Assembly: GCA_022705265.1 (NCBI GenBank)
Contig: JAKJEU010000067.1
Span: forward strand, 1-7,702
DNA length: 7,702 bases
Direction: 5' to 3'
DNA from: Pseudomonadota bacterium
Lineage (GTDB): Bacteria > Pseudomonadota > Alphaproteobacteria > JAKJEU01
Positions within the stretch are counted from its first letter, which is position 1. The number at the start of each line of letters is the position of its first letter. Below, piece by piece: positions 5,900 to 7,702 of the stretch. Below the pieces are notes generated by a model, which saw nothing but the letters and a program-made list of their open reading frames with translations, was not told where the DNA came from and ran no database searches. The position numbers and the translations under genes were made by a program.

Positions 5900-7027
5900 A
5901 TGAATATTCCAAACAATTTAGAACCTTTAATTGAATTTAAAAATATTACAAAGTTCTTTGGCGAAAGCAAAGTTCTTAATAATGTTTCTTTGACTGTTAA
6001 TAATGGTGAATTTTTGACTTTGCTTGGACCTTCGGGTTGTGGCAAGACTACTCTTATCCGTATTTTAGCAGGTTTTGAAAAACCAACCTCAGGGCAAGTT
6101 ATAATAAGTGGCAAGGATGTAACCGATGTCGTTCCTAATAAACGCACGGTTAATACTGTATTCCAAAATTATGCTTTGTTTCCTCATATGGATGTTTTTG
6201 ATAATGTAGCTTTTGGTTTAAGAATGAAAAAAGTCAATGAAAGACTTATCAAAGCCGAAGTTATGAGTGCTTTACGAATTGTAAAGATGGAAAAATACGC
6301 AAATCGTATGCCAAGTGAACTTTCGGGTGGGCAACAACAACGAATTGCAATTGCCAGAGCTTTTATAAACAAGCCAAAGGTGTTATTACTTGACGAACCT
6401 TTGTCTGCTTTGGATTATAAACTTCGCCAACAAATGCAAATCGAATTAAAAGAATTACGCCGTAAGCTTGGTATTACTTTTATTTTCGTAACTCACGACC
6501 AAGAAGAAGCTTTTTCAATGTCGGACAGAGTTGTTGTGATGAACAGCGGTGTTATTGAACAACTTGGCACTCCATCAGAAATTTATGAAGAACCAAATAA
6601 TATGTTCGTGGCAAATTTCGTGGGTCAAATAAACGAGCTTGAAGGACAAATTATCGAGGTTTATGAAAATAATTTCGATGCTTGTATCGACGGTTTAATT
6701 ATGAACCTTAATAAAAGAAAGAATAAAGACAATTCTTTCATAATTAAACAAGGTAAAGTAAGAGTGCTTTTAAGACCAGAAGATTTAAGAGTCGAAAGAG
6801 TGGCCGATGTCGAAGGGATCCCAGAAGGTTGTTTAAGCGGAATAATTGTTGATACAGTTTATAAAGGCATGACCATTGATGTTTTGGTTAAAATCAACAA
6901 TGGCAAAATTTTAATGGCAACAGAATTCTTTAACGAAGACGATCCTGATATTTCCTATAAAGCTGGTGAAAAAGTGCTGGTTAGCTGGGTAAAAGATTGG
7001 GAGGTTGTGCTTCCTCATGGAGAATAA
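5900..7027 (+). CDS. potA: Spermidine/putrescine-type ABC transporter ATP-binding protein PotA
   Basis: This is the cytoplasmic ATPase subunit that powers a polyamine importer at the inner membrane. The 375 residues match the usual PotA length. The nucleotide-binding domain shows Walker A GPSGCGKTT (43-51), Q-loop Gln89 (VFQNYALFPH), signature LSGGQQQR (141-148), Walker B VLLLDEP (161-167) with catalytic Glu166, the D-loop SALD (169-172) and switch His199 (VTHDQEEA). The C-terminal part (about 245-375) contains VRVLLRPEDLRVE (about 288-300) and fits the TOBE regulatory domain of MalK/PotA-type ATPases. The start is fixed by an in-frame stop immediately upstream and by a five-G ribosome binding site. 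The gene overlaps potB by 11 bases. The PotA assignment rests on the family pattern plus the PotB-like permease next door; other opine, polyamine or iron importers have similar ATPases, so the exact substrate is inferred. Confidence 0.92.
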   Translation: MNIPNNLEPLIEFKNITKFFGESKVLNNVSLTVNNGEFLTLLGPSGCGKTTLIRILAGFEKPTSGQVIISGKDVTDVVPNKRTVNTVFQNYALFPHMDVFDNVAFGLRMKKVNERLIKAEVMSALRIVKMEKYANRMPSELSGGQQQRIAIARAFINKPKVLLLDEPLSALDYKLRQQMQIELKELRRKLGITFIFVTHDQEEAFSMSDRVVVMNSGVIEQLGTPSEIYEEPNNMFVANFVGQINELEGQIIEVYENNFDACIDGLIMNLNKRKNKDNSFIIKQGKVRVLLRPEDLRVERVADVEGIPEGCLSGIIVDTVYKGMTIDVLVKINNGKILMATEFFNEDDPDISYKAGEKVLVSWVKDWEVVLPHGE

Positions 7028-7702
7028 GAATAAAAAATTATACCGCGATATAGCAGTAGGTTTCGTTATTTTTTGGCTTGCTTTTATGATTGTGATACCA
7101 AATGCTTTGGTGTTGCTTGCAAGTTTTATGACGCTGGATACTGAAAAATTTGTGGCTCTTCCGTTAAATATGGATAATTATCTTAACTTATTTGACCCTG
7201 TGTTGTTTAAGTTGATTATGAATTCCATAAAAATAGCATTAGGGGCAACTTTTTTCTGTCTTGTTATTGGTTATCCTTTTGCTTATATCATTGCTACTGC
7301 GAAAAAAAGTTGTCGACCTTTGTTGTTGATGTTGATTATTATTCCTTTTTGGACCAATTCGTTGATACGAAATTATTCTTTGATAACTATATTGTCTGCA
7401 AACGGAATAATTAACTCAATTTTGCTGAAATTTGGCATAATTGATGAACCTATTCAAATGCTTTACACAAACTTTGCGGTTTTTGTGGGTATGGCTTATA
7501 CTTTGTTGCCGTTTATGATTTTACCACTTTATAGTTCAATTGAAAAAATGGATTTAAAGCTTTTAGAGGCAGGAAGAGATTTAGGTGCAAATTTTTATCA
7601 AATCTTTACAAAAATCATGATACCTCAAACTATGAGCGGGATTATGGCGGGGATAATTTTGGTGTTTTTGCCAGCTTTAAGTATGTTCTATATCTCTGAT
7701 TT
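7017..7702 (+). CDS. potB: Spermidine/putrescine-type ABC transporter permease PotB, C-terminus missing
   Basis: This is an inner-membrane permease subunit. The frame stays open to the window end (228 full codons; PotB is usually about 275-300). Hydrophobic segments are at about 13-36 (first helix), 72-94, 101-117, 152-174 and 208-226. The PotB-like motif PFWTNSLIRNY (110-120) is present, as is the cytoplasmic EAA loop EAGRDLGANFYQIFTKIMIPQTMSG (starts at Glu184), which docks on the ATPase. The ATG at 7017 lies inside the end of potA, out of frame with it; GGGAGG at 6999-7004 is a plausible though rather distant ribosome binding site, and coupling to potA translation is likely. In the usual operon order potC and the binding protein potD would follow outside the window. 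Substrate identity (spermidine, putrescine or a relative) depends on potD and is not shown here. Confidence 0.92.
   Translation, partial: MENKNKKLYRDIAVGFVIFWLAFMIVIPNALVLLASFMTLDTEKFVALPLNMDNYLNLFDPVLFKLIMNSIKIALGATFFCLVIGYPFAYIIATAKKSCRPLLLMLIIIPFWTNSLIRNYSLITILSANGIINSILLKFGIIDEPIQMLYTNFAVFVGMAYTLLPFMILPLYSSIEKMDLKLLEAGRDLGANFYQIFTKIMIPQTMSGIMAGIILVFLPALSMFYISD

Noticed and set aside
5896..5934. Alternative ATG at 5896, four bases before the potA start
   Set aside because: It opens a frame of only 12 codons that ends inside potA; the ATG at 5900 leads into the conserved ATPase and has the better-placed ribosome binding site.
5782..6147. Minus-strand open frame of 121 codons covering the potA leader and the start of potA
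   Set aside because: Most of it is the mirror of the conserved ABC ATPase Walker A region, a well-known source of false antisense frames. It has no recognisable domain; its end in the leader looks like chance.

Overview
The window is AT-rich chromosomal DNA (about one-third G+C by eye) from a Gram-negative bacterium, most likely a low-GC, host-associated type of Alphaproteobacterium. The evidence is two proteins built for export to a periplasm, an M17 aminopeptidase with the NTPSNDMGPSELAD segment that I associate with alphaproteobacterial enzymes, and uniform AT-driven codon use (Lys, Asn and Ile rich). The lineage is an inference from sequence feel, not a search. TGA is used as a normal stop (threonine aldolase gene), so nothing suggests a changed code. 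I see no rRNA, tRNA, CRISPR array, insertion sequence or phage gene.

Layout. Bases 1-1347 (minus strand) hold a tight two-gene unit: rsmD (16S rRNA G966 methyltransferase), then a leucyl aminopeptidase whose 3' end lies outside the window. Only 34 bases separate the rsmD start from a divergent plus-strand pair (1382-4026). That pair is a 550-residue secreted protein of unknown function and a 330-residue protein with one N-terminal membrane anchor, overlapping by one base (TAATG). The second of these runs 17 bases into the 3' end of a convergent minus-strand flavin reductase-like gene (4010-4660) with a lysine-rich tail.

A 92-base divergent intergenic region (4661-4752) separates the flavin reductase from a low-specificity L-threonine aldolase (4753-5766, plus). 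It contains a perfect 20-base palindrome carrying TATAAT on both strands. After a 133-base leader with possible alternative RNA structures comes a polyamine-type ABC importer operon. This has the ATPase potA (5900-7027) and the permease potB (from 7017, cut by the window end), overlapping by 11 bases. The usual partners potC and potD would be expected downstream.

Most genes here are ordinary housekeeping or transport genes. The parts worth a second look are the uncharacterised exported gene pair, the symmetric palindromic promoter, and the potA leader, where a GC-rich segment can pair with the ribosome binding site or, alternatively, with another upstream segment.
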